Below the pieces are notes generated by a model. That model made no database searches, was not told the DNA's origin, and worked only from the letters and a program-made list of their open reading frames with translations. This document shows positions 26,923 to 36,734 of a stretch of 64,000 nt of DNA, one piece after another (position 1 is the first letter of the stretch; each line of letters begins with the position of its first letter). The stretch covers positions 140,955 through 204,954 of the forward strand of contig NZ_JMFG01000002.1 in NCBI RefSeq assembly GCF_000687145.1. The letters are read 5' to 3'. The stretch comes from Thermoanaerobaculum aquaticum (lineage in GTDB: Bacteria; Acidobacteriota; Thermoanaerobaculia; Thermoanaerobaculales; Thermoanaerobaculaceae). A program made the translations under genes and the position numbers.

Positions 26923-29052
26923 GTGCGTTTCTTGGAGGACTTGGATCCCGAGCAGAGGGAAGCCGTCACCTATGGGGAAGGGCCGCTTTTGGTGGTGGCG
27001 GGGGCCGGCTCCGGCAAAACCCGGGTGCTGACGTACCGTATTGCCTGGCTTTTGGCCTCGGGGCGAGCCCAACCCCACAACGTTTTGGCCGTGACCTTCA
27101 CCAACAAAGCAGCCAGGGAAATGGCCGAGCGGGTGGAAAAGCTGCTGCACGGTCCCCTGCGCGGTGGGTTTGTGGGCACCTTCCACCGCTTTGCCTTGAC
27201 GCTTTTGCGCCAGTACCCGGAAAAGGTGGGGCTTCCCCCGCGTTTTGCCATTGCCGATGAGGACGAGCAGCGGCGCCTGGTGGAGCAGGTGCTCAAGGAG
27301 CTGGGGATCCCCTCCACTCAGCTTTCCCCCCGGGCGGCCCGGGCGGCCATTTCTCGCTGGAAGAACGGGTCGTCCTCGGCGGTTTCCGCCTCGGAGCTGG
27401 TGTCCGCGGTGGTGGAGCGCTACCAAGAGCGGCTGCAGGCCGCAGGAGCGGTGGACTTTGACGACATGCTGGTGCTGGCGGTGAAGCTCCTGGCCGAGGA
27501 TGCGGGCTTGCGACAGATTCTGCGCCAGCGCTTCACCTACCTCCTGGTGGACGAGTTTCAGGACACCAACCCCGTGCAAATGGAGCTTTTATGGCACCTG
27601 GCCGGGCCCAGGCCCAACCTCACCGCCGTGGGCGACGAGGACCAGAGCATTTACCGCTTCCGCGGCGCGGAGTTAGAGCACATCTTGCGCTTTGAGCACA
27701 CCTACCCCGGGGCCAAGGTGCTCACCTTGGGCAACAACTACCGCTCGGCGGAGCCCATCCTCAAAGCGGCGGCGGCGGTCATTGCCCACAACACCCGCCG
27801 CCGGCCCAAGCTGCTGCGTTCCTGCTCCGGCGACGGGGAGCCGGTGCGGGTCCTGGCTGCTGCCGATGAAAGCGACGAGGCGGGTCTGGTGGTGGCGGAT
27901 ATCCGCCGGGAAAGGGCGGCGGGACGCACGTCCATTGCCGTCCTTTTCCGCATCAACGCGCTATCCCGGCCGCTGGAAGCGGAGCTGGTGCGCTGGGGGG
28001 TTCCCTACCGCGTGGTAGGGGGCGTGCGCTTTTGGGACCGGGCGGAGGTGCGGGACGCCCTGGCGTACCTGCGGCTTTTGGCCAACCCCGACGACGAACT
28101 GGCTTTCCTGCGGGTGGTGAACGTCCCCGCCCGGGGCCTGGGGGCGGTGACCCTGGAGCGCTTGCGGCAAGCCGCTCAGATCTGGGGGTGCTCCCTTTGT
28201 GAAGCCTCCCGGCGCCTTCCGGAAACCTTGACCCCCCGAGCCCGGGAAGCCTTAGCGCGGTTTTGGGAGCTGCTGGACTCCCTCCGCCAGCAGGCCGGTG
28301 GCTCGTTGCGGGAGCTGGTGGCGGCGCTTTTGGAGCAATCGGGGCTGGCCGCCCAGTACGACACCCGCGAAGAGGAGGATCGGGCGCGCCTTGCCAACCT
28401 CGACCAGCTGGTTAACGCCGCCGCCGAAGCTGAGCAGCGCGGTCTTACGCTGCCTTCGTTTTTGGACGAGGTGGCGCTGCTTTCCGAAGCCGATGCCGAA
28501 ACCGCCCCCCAGTCGGTGCTGCTTTCCACGCTCCATGCCGCCAAGGGCCTGGAGTTTGACGTGGTGTACCTGGTGGGCTTGGAGGAGGGGCTGTTGCCGC
28601 TCATGCGGGGGGAGGAGCCGGAGCTTGCCGACGAGGAGGAAGAACGCCGCCTTTTGTACGTGGGGATGACCCGGGCCCGCAAGAAGCTGGTGCTCACCTG
28701 GGCCCGCAGCCGCCGTCTTCACGGGGAAACCCGCACCACCCGACCTTCCCGTTTCCTCGCCGAGCTGCCGCCCGAGGTGCGTCGGGAAGGGTTAACCTCG
28801 CCCTCGCCCTTACCGCACTGGGAGCCCAAACCTCTGGTGCGGCCCCGCCAGGAAGCCCCCGCCCCAGAGGCGAGGAACGGCTTTCGCCCGGGGATGAAGG
28901 TGGAGCACCCCACCTTTGGCCGCGGCGTGGTGCTGCAGGTGCAAGCTTCTGGAGCACAAACCCGGGTGGTGGTGTTCTTCGACCGGGCTGGCAAGAAGAC
29001 CCTTTTGCCCAGCGTCGCCCCGCTCAAGGTGCTTTCAGCGCCCCGGGGGTAA
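26923..29052 (+). CDS. pcrA: UvrD/PcrA-type ATP-dependent DNA helicase
   Basis: Superfamily 1A 3'-5' helicase for repair and replication restart. Motifs in order: Q motif LDPEQREAV, I AGAGSGKTRVLTYRIAWLL, Ia VTFTNKAAREMAERV, II VDEFQDTN, III GDEDQSIYRFRGAE, IV (LTLGNNYRS), V TLHAAKGLEFDVVYLVGLEEGLLP, VI EEERRLLYVGMTRARK. 709 residues. The C-terminal 60 residues contain the Tudor-like GMKVEHPTFGRGVVLQV segment typical of PcrA/UvrD. Whether it is PcrA or UvrD cannot be settled from sequence. Start GTG 26923 follows GGGAGGAAGG. Confidence 0.94.
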   Translation: MRFLEDLDPEQREAVTYGEGPLLVVAGAGSGKTRVLTYRIAWLLASGRAQPHNVLAVTFTNKAAREMAERVEKLLHGPLRGGFVGTFHRFALTLLRQYPEKVGLPPRFAIADEDEQRRLVEQVLKELGIPSTQLSPRAARAAISRWKNGSSSAVSASELVSAVVERYQERLQAAGAVDFDDMLVLAVKLLAEDAGLRQILRQRFTYLLVDEFQDTNPVQMELLWHLAGPRPNLTAVGDEDQSIYRFRGAELEHILRFEHTYPGAKVLTLGNNYRSAEPILKAAAAVIAHNTRRRPKLLRSCSGDGEPVRVLAAADESDEAGLVVADIRRERAAGRTSIAVLFRINALSRPLEAELVRWGVPYRVVGGVRFWDRAEVRDALAYLRLLANPDDELAFLRVVNVPARGLGAVTLERLRQAAQIWGCSLCEASRRLPETLTPRAREALARFWELLDSLRQQAGGSLRELVAALLEQSGLAAQYDTREEEDRARLANLDQLVNAAAEAEQRGLTLPSFLDEVALLSEADAETAPQSVLLSTLHAAKGLEFDVVYLVGLEEGLLPLMRGEEPELADEEEERRLLYVGMTRARKKLVLTWARSRRLHGETRTTRPSRFLAELPPEVRREGLTSPSPLPHWEPKPLVRPRQEAPAPEARNGFRPGMKVEHPTFGRGVVLQVQASGAQTRVVVFFDRAGKKTLLPSVAPLKVLSAPRG

Positions 29053-29063
29053 ACTTGCCAAGC

Positions 29064-31088
29064 ATGAGGGTCAGGCTTTTCCTGCTTTTCGGACTGGCAT
29101 CGCCGCTCTGGGGGCTGGAGGTGGCGGTGCGGGAGGCCATCAACCCCGGGCTGGGCCGCCCCCCCGCGGAGGTGGTGCGCTCCACACCGGCCGCCTCCTT
29201 CAGGGGTCTGCTTTCCGCTTGCGCTGCCGAGGACTTCCGGCGGGCCGCGCACTTTTTGGACCTTTCGGAGATCCCCAAAGAGCAGCAAGCAATTCTCGGT
29301 CCGGAGGTGGCCGAGAAGCTGTGCCGCGTTCTTTCAAGGCTTTCCGCCCGGGCACAGGCGGTCAGCTCGGAAAGCCCGGAAGGACCCTTGGAAGGCGGAG
29401 TTCCGGCCAACACCGTGGTGGCCTTGCGTTTTTCCCGCTCGGGGATTTCCGGGGAGGTTTGGTTGCGCCGCACCCGCGACGCCAGCACCGGCGAGGTCGC
29501 GTGGCTTTTGACGCGGAGAACGGTATCTTCGGCACCCTTTTGGTACCGGGTGCTGGTGGAGGGGAAAAAACCCACCGCGCAGGCCCAGCTCAACCCCGGC
29601 CTGCCGCCAGCTTCTGACCTTTCCCAGACAAGCCCCCGGGAAACGCTGGAGGGCTTTCTGGAAGCGGCAGCCCAGGGCAACTTCCAGCAGGCTGCTCACT
29701 ACCTGGACCTTTCGGCCTTTTCCGAAAGCGAACAAGCGGTGCAGGGACCGCTTTTGGCCCGCCGTTTGTACCTGGTGAGCGTGCGCCGCCACCCCTTCCA
29801 GCCGGAAAAAGTGAGCAACGATCCGGCGGGTGTTCCGGAGGTGGGCTTGCCCGAGGACCGGGAGCGGGTGGGCACGCTGGAGGTGCGCGGCCGCCAGGTG
29901 GATTTGCTTTTGGCCGACCGCTACGACCCGGGGGTGGGTCACCGCTGGGTTTTTGCCCAGGAAACCGTGGCGGAAATCCCCAGCCTCTACCGCCGACACG
30001 GCTTCGGTTGGGTGGGGGACCATTTACCCCCGATCTTTTTTGCCGTTTCCTTTGCCGGCCTGGCCCTGTGGCAGTGGCTTTCCCTGCTGCTCCTGCTTTT
30101 CCTGGGCTTTTGGGTGTCCCGGCGCCTGGGGCACCTCTTGGCGCTTTTCTCCCGCCGCCTGGCCGCCCGCACCGGGGTGAGCTGGGATGACGCTCTGGCC
30201 GAGGCGCTGGATGGTCCCGCCGGGCTCTGGCTTTGGAGCTTGCTGCTGTGGGCGGGTGGGAGCTGGTTGGGCCTCATGACCACCGACGTGGCCAAAGCGC
30301 TGGTGAAGCTTTTGGCGATTTTAGCCACCACCTGGTTTTTCTTAAGGCTTTTGGACCGCCTTTCTTCCCAGTGGTCCTCCCAGGCCCAAGAAAAGCACAG
30401 CCTGGTCTTTGGCTTTATCCCCATTTTCAAACGCATCGGCCGCATCTTGCTGGTGACCTTTGGCCTCTTGGCCGGCCTTCACGTTACCGGGGTGCCGGTC
30501 ACCACCGCCCTGGCCGGTTTGGGCATTGGCGGCGTGGCCGTGGCCTTTGCCGCCCAGAAGACCCTGGAGAACATCTTTGCCGCGGTGGCCATTGCGGCCG
30601 ACCGCCCCTTTTCCCTGGGGGACACGGTGCGTATTGGCTCCCTGGTGGGTACGGTGGAGGACCTGGGATTGCGCTCCACCCGCATCCGCACCTTTGAGCG
30701 CACGGTGGTGACGGTGCCCAACAGCACCGTGGTGGGCAGCGAGGTGGTGAACCTCTCGGCCCGGGACCGCATGCTTTACAACCCCACCCTGAGCCTGGTG
30801 TACGACACCAGGCCGGAAAAGCTGCGGCGCATCCTGAAGGCCATCCGGGAGCTTCTGGCAACTCACCCCCGGGTGGTGCAGGAGGGCGCCCGCTGCCGCT
30901 TCCGTGGTTTTGGGGAGTCGGCGCTTTTGGTGGAGGTGTACTGCCACTTGGACACCCAGGAATGGGAGGAATACCTGGCTTTAGCGGAAGAGCTCAACTT
31001 TGCCCTGGCCGAAATCGTGGAACGGGAGGGCTCGGCCTTTGCCTTCCCCACCAGAACTGTGGTCCTGGCCGGTGGCGGGACCCACTGA
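29064..31088 (+). CDS. MscS-family mechanosensitive channel with duplicated N-terminal domain
   Basis: Signal peptide (MRVRLFLLFGLASPLWG) and a periplasmic region of about 300 residues precede the channel. That region holds two tandem copies of one module: DFRRAAHFLDLSEIP (about residue 57) and NFQQAAHYLDLSAFS (about residue 211), each followed by a GP-(L/V)-(A)-xx-L motif and a beta-rich half. At about 330-470 come three or four membrane helices; the pore helix TALAGLGIGGVAVAFAAQKTLEN and the beta domain PFSLGDTVRIG are MscS signatures. 674 residues. ATG 29064 is preferred; TTG 29055 is possible. Osmotic release valve by family; ligand or trigger of the module unknown. Confidence 0.92.
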   Translation: MRVRLFLLFGLASPLWGLEVAVREAINPGLGRPPAEVVRSTPAASFRGLLSACAAEDFRRAAHFLDLSEIPKEQQAILGPEVAEKLCRVLSRLSARAQAVSSESPEGPLEGGVPANTVVALRFSRSGISGEVWLRRTRDASTGEVAWLLTRRTVSSAPFWYRVLVEGKKPTAQAQLNPGLPPASDLSQTSPRETLEGFLEAAAQGNFQQAAHYLDLSAFSESEQAVQGPLLARRLYLVSVRRHPFQPEKVSNDPAGVPEVGLPEDRERVGTLEVRGRQVDLLLADRYDPGVGHRWVFAQETVAEIPSLYRRHGFGWVGDHLPPIFFAVSFAGLALWQWLSLLLLLFLGFWVSRRLGHLLALFSRRLAARTGVSWDDALAEALDGPAGLWLWSLLLWAGGSWLGLMTTDVAKALVKLLAILATTWFFLRLLDRLSSQWSSQAQEKHSLVFGFIPIFKRIGRILLVTFGLLAGLHVTGVPVTTALAGLGIGGVAVAFAAQKTLENIFAAVAIAADRPFSLGDTVRIGSLVGTVEDLGLRSTRIRTFERTVVTVPNSTVVGSEVVNLSARDRMLYNPTLSLVYDTRPEKLRRILKAIRELLATHPRVVQEGARCRFRGFGESALLVEVYCHLDTQEWEEYLALAEELNFALAEIVEREGSAFAFPTRTVVLAGGGTH

Positions 31089-31101
31089 AGTGGCAGTGCG
31101 G

Positions 31102-32358
31102 TTAAGCCGCCAGCGCCCCGTCTCGCACCACCACCCGGCCCTTTTTCACCACATGGCGCACCAGGTTGACGCCAAAGTGGTACACGAGGTGCTTGGGGTT
31201 TGGGGCGTCCAAAACCACGAGATCCGCTTGCTTGCCCACCTCCAGGCTGCCTAGCCGGTGGGCCAGGCCTAGGGCGGCGGCGGCGTTGAGGGTGGCGGCC
31301 ACCAGGGCTTCTTCCGAGGACATGCCGGCGCCGAGACAGGCCAGCTGCATGATGGTGGCCATGGACTCGGTGTGGGAAGAGCCGGGGTTGCAGTCGGTGG
31401 CTAAAGCGACCGGCACGCCAGCGGCCATGAGGTCCCGCACGGGAGCGTAGCGGTCGCGCAGGAAAAACGAAACCCCCGGCAACACCACCGCCACCACCCC
31501 TGCCTGGGCCAGGGCGCGAATGCCCTGTGGCGAAACGTGGAGCAGGTGAGACGCGGACAGGGCGCCCAGCTCGGCGGCCAGCTCCGCTCCCCCCAGCGGG
31601 AAGAGCTCGTCAGCGTGCAGGTGGATGCGCCACCCGTAGGCTTTTGCCGGAGCCAGAAGCCTGCGGGTTTGCTCGGGGGAAAAGACCCCGTTTTCGCAAA
31701 AGACATCCACCCCTTGGGCCAGGCCCTCGGCGGCAATGGCCGGGTAAATCTCCTGCAGGATGAGCTCCACGTAGCCCTCGGGGTTGTGGCGCCACTCTGG
31801 TGGCACCTCGTGGGCGGGCATGGCGGTGGGGATAATCTCCACCGGCTGCAGCTGCGCTGCCCTTTGCAAGACCCGCAGCTGCTTGAGCTCGCCCTCGGTG
31901 TTAAGCCCGTACCCGGATTTGGCCTCGGTGGTGGTGGTGCCATGGAGCAACTGCCGCGAGAGCCTCCGCAGCGTGAGGCGTAAGAGTTCCTCTTCGCTGG
32001 CTTGCCTTGTGGCAGCCACGGTCTTCACGATGCCGCCGCCGGAGGCGGCAATTTGGGCGTAGGTTTCACCGGCCAGCCTCCGGTCAAACTCGTCTTCCCG
32101 GTAGCCGGCAAAGGGCAAGTGGGTGTGGGGGTCCACAAAGCCGGGGACCACGCAGCCGCCTTGCGCGTCCAGCACCTCCTGGGGAGGGGGGAAAAGGCGG
32201 TCGTGCTCCTCGAGAGATCCCACGAAGGCGATGGTTTCCCCTTGGCAGCGCACCACCGCTTGGGGGAAAACAGCCACCCGGCTTTGGGCGGCACCGCAGG
32301 CCGGCCCCTGGCCCAGGGGTGTGGCCACCTGGGAGGCGTTGACGACCAAAAGGCTCAC
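31102..32358 (-). CDS. hutI: imidazolonepropionase
   Basis: Hydrolyses 4-imidazolone-5-propanoate to formiminoglutamate in histidine degradation. Amidohydrolase fold with the metal site PGFVDPHTHLPFAGYREDEF, the family motif GTTTTEAKSGYGL, and catalytic/metal residues in HLHADELF and ALATDCNPGSSHTESM. The 418 residues are standard. No other hut gene is in the window, so either the pathway is dispersed or the enzyme acts alone. Its ATG overlaps the stop of the DivIVA-like gene (ATGA), an unexpected translational coupling. Confidence 0.96.
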   Translation of the reverse strand: MSLLVVNASQVATPLGQGPACGAAQSRVAVFPQAVVRCQGETIAFVGSLEEHDRLFPPPQEVLDAQGGCVVPGFVDPHTHLPFAGYREDEFDRRLAGETYAQIAASGGGIVKTVAATRQASEEELLRLTLRRLSRQLLHGTTTTEAKSGYGLNTEGELKQLRVLQRAAQLQPVEIIPTAMPAHEVPPEWRHNPEGYVELILQEIYPAIAAEGLAQGVDVFCENGVFSPEQTRRLLAPAKAYGWRIHLHADELFPLGGAELAAELGALSASHLLHVSPQGIRALAQAGVVAVVLPGVSFFLRDRYAPVRDLMAAGVPVALATDCNPGSSHTESMATIMQLACLGAGMSSEEALVAATLNAAAALGLAHRLGSLEVGKQADLVVLDAPNPKHLVYHFGVNLVRHVVKKGRVVVRDGALAA

Positions 32359-32879
32359 GGCTGGGGTTTGGGCTCGCGGACCCGGGGCCGCAGCACCGCC
32401 AGGCTGGAAGCCTCGTTTTCCCGCTTTTCCGCGGCTTCGTCGTCCTTGGCAAGCCCCAGCAGGAGCTCGGCCAGCCGCTTGAGATCGGCCCGGGCCGAAC
32501 GCCTCTGGCTTTTCAGCTGGGCAATGACGGTTTCCACCGCTTCCGCGCGCTGGCGGGCTTCCTCCACCAGCCGATCGGCCAGGGCTTGCGCTTCGGTGAT
32601 GATCCTTTGGGCTTCCGCTTCCGCCTTGGCCACGGTGGCTTCCGCGGTTTTTTGCGCGGCAATGAGTGCCTCGTTGAGCGCCTCGCTTTGCGACCGGTAC
32701 TCCTCCAGCTGCCGGGAGAGCATCTCCACCTGGGCCCGCAGCTCCCCCCGCAGCTTGGCCTCTTCCTCCACCTGCTCGGCAAGCCCGCGCAGGAACTCCC
32801 GCACGGCGTCCGGGTCGTAGCCCCGCAGCTTGCTGGGGAAGGAGGCCCCTTGAATCTCCAACGGTGTGAGCCGGTGCAT
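32355..32879 (-). CDS. DivIVA-like coiled-coil protein
   Basis: 174 residues. The N-terminus MHRLTPLEIQGASFPSKLRGYDPDAVREFL matches the DivIVA/GpsB lipid-binding domain (LTPxEI, F...RGYD.xxV..FL), followed by a long coiled coil rich in Glu, Ala and Arg (about residues 30-145) and a basic tail. DivIVA proteins mark curved membranes at poles and septa. ATG 32879 has GGGAGG upstream; an earlier in-frame ATG at 32900 is less likely. It lies 57 bp downstream of yggS, and yggS-divIVA proximity is seen in the ylm cell-division clusters of other bacteria. Confidence 0.87.
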   Translation of the reverse strand: MHRLTPLEIQGASFPSKLRGYDPDAVREFLRGLAEQVEEEAKLRGELRAQVEMLSRQLEEYRSQSEALNEALIAAQKTAEATVAKAEAEAQRIITEAQALADRLVEEARQRAEAVETVIAQLKSQRRSARADLKRLAELLLGLAKDDEAAEKRENEASSLAVLRPRVREPKPQP

Positions 32880-32936
32880 GTGGTTAACCTCCCTAATCAT
32901 CTTGAGCTTACCACGGCCGCAAAAAAGTGACGCCGC

Positions 32937-33623
32937 TTACCGGCGTTCCCCAAAGAGCGCTCGCCCCAGCCGCACCCAGGTGGCCCCCTCTTCCACCGCC
33001 ACCCAGAAGTCTTCGGACATGCCCATGGAAAGCTGCAGGGGCGGCAGCTGAAAAGCCGCCTCCAGCTGCCGGGCCACCTCCCGCAAGCGCCGGAAGTGGG
33101 GGCGGGAGCGTTCGGGGTCGGGGTGGTAAGGTGGCACCGTCAAAAGCCCCAGAAGCTGCAGGTGCGGGCAATGGGAAAGCAGGAAGCTCACAAGGGGCGG
33201 GAGCTCTTCTTCCAACACGCCGCTCTTTTGCGGCTCCCGCCCCACGTTGACCTCCACCATCACCGGCATGACCTTGGCCCGGTTTGCTAAGAGCTTTTCC
33301 AGGGTTTCGGCCAAAGGCACGCGGTCCACGGTGGCGATGAGGTCAAAGAGCTCGATGGCTTTTTTGGCCTTGTTTCGTTGCAGCGGGCCCACCAGGTGCC
33401 AGAAAGCGGGGAGGCGCACCGCCGGCCTTTTTTCGGCTGCTTCCTGCACGCGGTTTTCGCCAATGGCGTCCACGCCGGCGGCAATGGCTTCCTCCACCAC
33501 CTGGGCGGGGTGGGTCTTGGTGACCGCCAGGATCTTTACCTCTTGGGGGTTTCGACCAGCTTTCTGGCAGGCCTGGGCGATCCTCTCCCGCACCGCGGCC
33601 AGGTTGGCAGCCACCGTGCTCAT
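32937..33623 (-). CDS. yggS: YggS family pyridoxal phosphate homeostasis protein
   Basis: Cytosolic PLP-binding protein without known catalytic turnover, involved in vitamin B6 and amino-acid balance. The PLP lysine lies in ILAVTKTHP; IGENRVQEA, WHLVGPLQRNKAKKAIELFDLIATVD and LSMGMSEDFWVAVEEGATWVRLGRALFG are the family signatures. The product is 228 residues from ATG 33623, which overlaps the rnhA-like stop by 4 bp. A longer frame upstream overlaps that gene completely and is rejected. Confidence 0.95.
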   Translation of the reverse strand: MSTVAANLAAVRERIAQACQKAGRNPQEVKILAVTKTHPAQVVEEAIAAGVDAIGENRVQEAAEKRPAVRLPAFWHLVGPLQRNKAKKAIELFDLIATVDRVPLAETLEKLLANRAKVMPVMVEVNVGREPQKSGVLEEELPPLVSFLLSHCPHLQLLGLLTVPPYHPDPERSRPHFRRLREVARQLEAAFQLPPLQLSMGMSEDFWVAVEEGATWVRLGRALFGERR

Positions 33624-34048
33624 GGGACTAGCGGCGAAGGCAAGGTGGAGCGCTTGTGGGCAATGGCTTCGGCCACCAGGCGGTCGGCGCGGGTGTTTTG
33701 CTCCCGCGGCACGGCGCGGATGTCCACCCGGGAAAACCGGGCCAGAGCCTTTTGCGCTTGCTCCCACAGGGGCTTGAGGTGAGGCGCCCGCACTTTGTAG
33801 CTTCCGGTGAGCTGGCGGGCCAAAAGCTCGGAGTCGGTTTGGATGGCCACCTCCTGGGCTTGAAGCTCCAAAAGCCTTCGAAGGGCTGCCAACAGCGCTG
33901 CGTACTCGGCCACGTTGTTGGTGGCGTGCCCCAAGTACACGGTGTGCTCTTCCCGCTGGCCGTCGGGGTGGATGATGACCACACCGGCCCCCGCCTCGCC
34001 GGGGTTGCCCCAGGCGCCACCGTCAATTTCCACGCGGAAAAAGCTCAT
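33620..34048 (-). CDS. RNase HI-like protein
   Basis: 142 residues with the RNase H fold. The four acidic catalytic positions are visible: EIDGG (Asp), NNVAEYAAL (Glu), IQTDSELL (Asp) and NTRADRLV (Asp). It resembles the short RNase HI-like group (RVT_3 type) rather than E. coli RnhA, because the basic handle region is missing. Probably degrades RNA in RNA-DNA hybrids. Coupled by 4-bp overlaps to the zinc-ribbon gene upstream and to yggS downstream. Confidence 0.9.
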   Translation of the reverse strand: MSFFRVEIDGGAWGNPGEAGAGVVIIHPDGQREEHTVYLGHATNNVAEYAALLAALRRLLELQAQEVAIQTDSELLARQLTGSYKVRAPHLKPLWEQAQKALARFSRVDIRAVPREQNTRADRLVAEAIAHKRSTLPSPLVP

Positions 34049-34797
34049 GGTTCAAAGACCAAGGGCTGAACGGTTTCCGGATCGTACAGGAGCCGCCGGC
34101 AGGAGTCGCAGTAGGCCAGCTCGGCCGCCGACTTCACCACCTGCACCAGGTGCGGGCGCAGCTGGGCGTGGCAGGCGGAGCAGGAGTCGCCGTCCATGGG
34201 CACCACGGCCGTGGGTTTGCGGCTGTTCCACAGCTTCTTGAACTCCTCCCAGCTGGCGTTGCCCATGAGCTTTTGGGTTTCCCGCAAACGCGCTTCAATG
34301 CGCGCCAGGTCCTGCTCGGCTTTTTGTTTTTGCACGGCAAAGGCGGCTTCCAGCTGTTCCCGGGCCTGGCGCTCCTCGTCCGATTCTTGGGACAAGCTGG
34401 CCACGTCCTTTTCCAGGGCTTCCAGCTGTTGCCAGAGGGCCAGGAGCTTTTCCTCCCGGGTTTTGAGCTCAGCCTCCACGTGGTCCAGCTCGGAAACCAC
34501 CGCTTGCAGCTGACGCATGTTGGTGACCATGCTCTTTTGCTTGCGGAAGTGCTCCCGCTCTTTGTGCAGGGAGTCCACCTCTTGCTGCAGGGCGACCTGT
34601 TCGGCTTTTACTCTGGCCAACTCTTCCTTTTTAGCTTCCAGGAGCCTGCGCCTTTCGGCAAAACGGGCCTGGTGGCTGGCGAGCTCCTCCGGTGGGTTTT
34701 CCAAAAGAAAGCGGGCTTGGCGCCGTTGCTCGAGAAGGGTTTGCAGGGTCACAAAGTACTGCAGCTTCAGGCGCGTATCCAAAGCGTTTCCTCCCAT
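34045..34797 (-). CDS. coiled-coil C4 zinc-ribbon protein (CT398/HP0958-like)
   Basis: 250 residues: a long coiled coil (about residues 10-185), then a C-terminal zinc ribbon with CSACH and CDSCRRLLY. This two-part layout matches the CT398/HP0958 family, whose members bind RNA, flagellar or secretion partners; the partner here is unknown. The ATG at 34797 is one base after the encoded CCA of tRNA-Met. TTG 34782 (MD-like start) has GGGAGG seven bases upstream and may be the real start. Conserved near rnhA-like and yggS genes in some lineages. Confidence 0.85.
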   Translation of the reverse strand: MGGNALDTRLKLQYFVTLQTLLEQRRQARFLLENPPEELASHQARFAERRRLLEAKKEELARVKAEQVALQQEVDSLHKEREHFRKQKSMVTNMRQLQAVVSELDHVEAELKTREEKLLALWQQLEALEKDVASLSQESDEERQAREQLEAAFAVQKQKAEQDLARIEARLRETQKLMGNASWEEFKKLWNSRKPTAVVPMDGDSCSACHAQLRPHLVQVVKSAAELAYCDSCRRLLYDPETVQPLVFEP

Positions 34798-34798
34798 G

Positions 34799-34874
34799 TG
34801 GTGGGTCCACCAGGATTCGAACCTGGGACCTACCGGTTATGAGCCGGCAGCTCTGACCGCTGAGCTATGGACCC
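34799..34874 (-). tRNA. tRNA with anticodon CAT (Met or Ile2)
   Basis: Acceptor GGGTCCA pairs with TGGACCC, anticodon stem GCCGG/CCGGT encloses CTCATAA (CAT), T loop GTTCGAATC, discriminator A and encoded CCA. First pair G-C argues against initiator tRNA. Whether it is elongator Met or lysidine-modified Ile2 cannot be decided by eye. It is immediately followed by the zinc-ribbon gene. Confidence 0.93.
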
Positions 34875-34971
34875 CTCTCGCCCATGTCCTCTGCCCGCAG
34901 CCGGTGCCACCACTGCTGCCGCTTCCCTGTAGAGAGCACAGACCGACTGGGGCCGGGCGTCCCCAGGGCGA

Positions 34972-35000
34972 ATTGTACGCCGGCAGCCGAAACCCCACAA
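34972..35000 (-). promoter_or_regulatory. promoter upstream of tRNA(CAT)
   Basis: Minus-strand -35 TTGTGG (34995-35000) and -10 TACAAT (34972-34977), spacing 17 bp, about 98 bp before the tRNA. The promoter starts just after rpoD and would drive the tRNA, zinc-ribbon, rnhA-like and yggS genes. Confidence 0.6.
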
Positions 35001-35017
35001 GGTACGGGGCGCTGACG

Positions 35018-36724
<1,707 letters not shown>

Positions 36725-36734
36725 CTTTCCCTCC

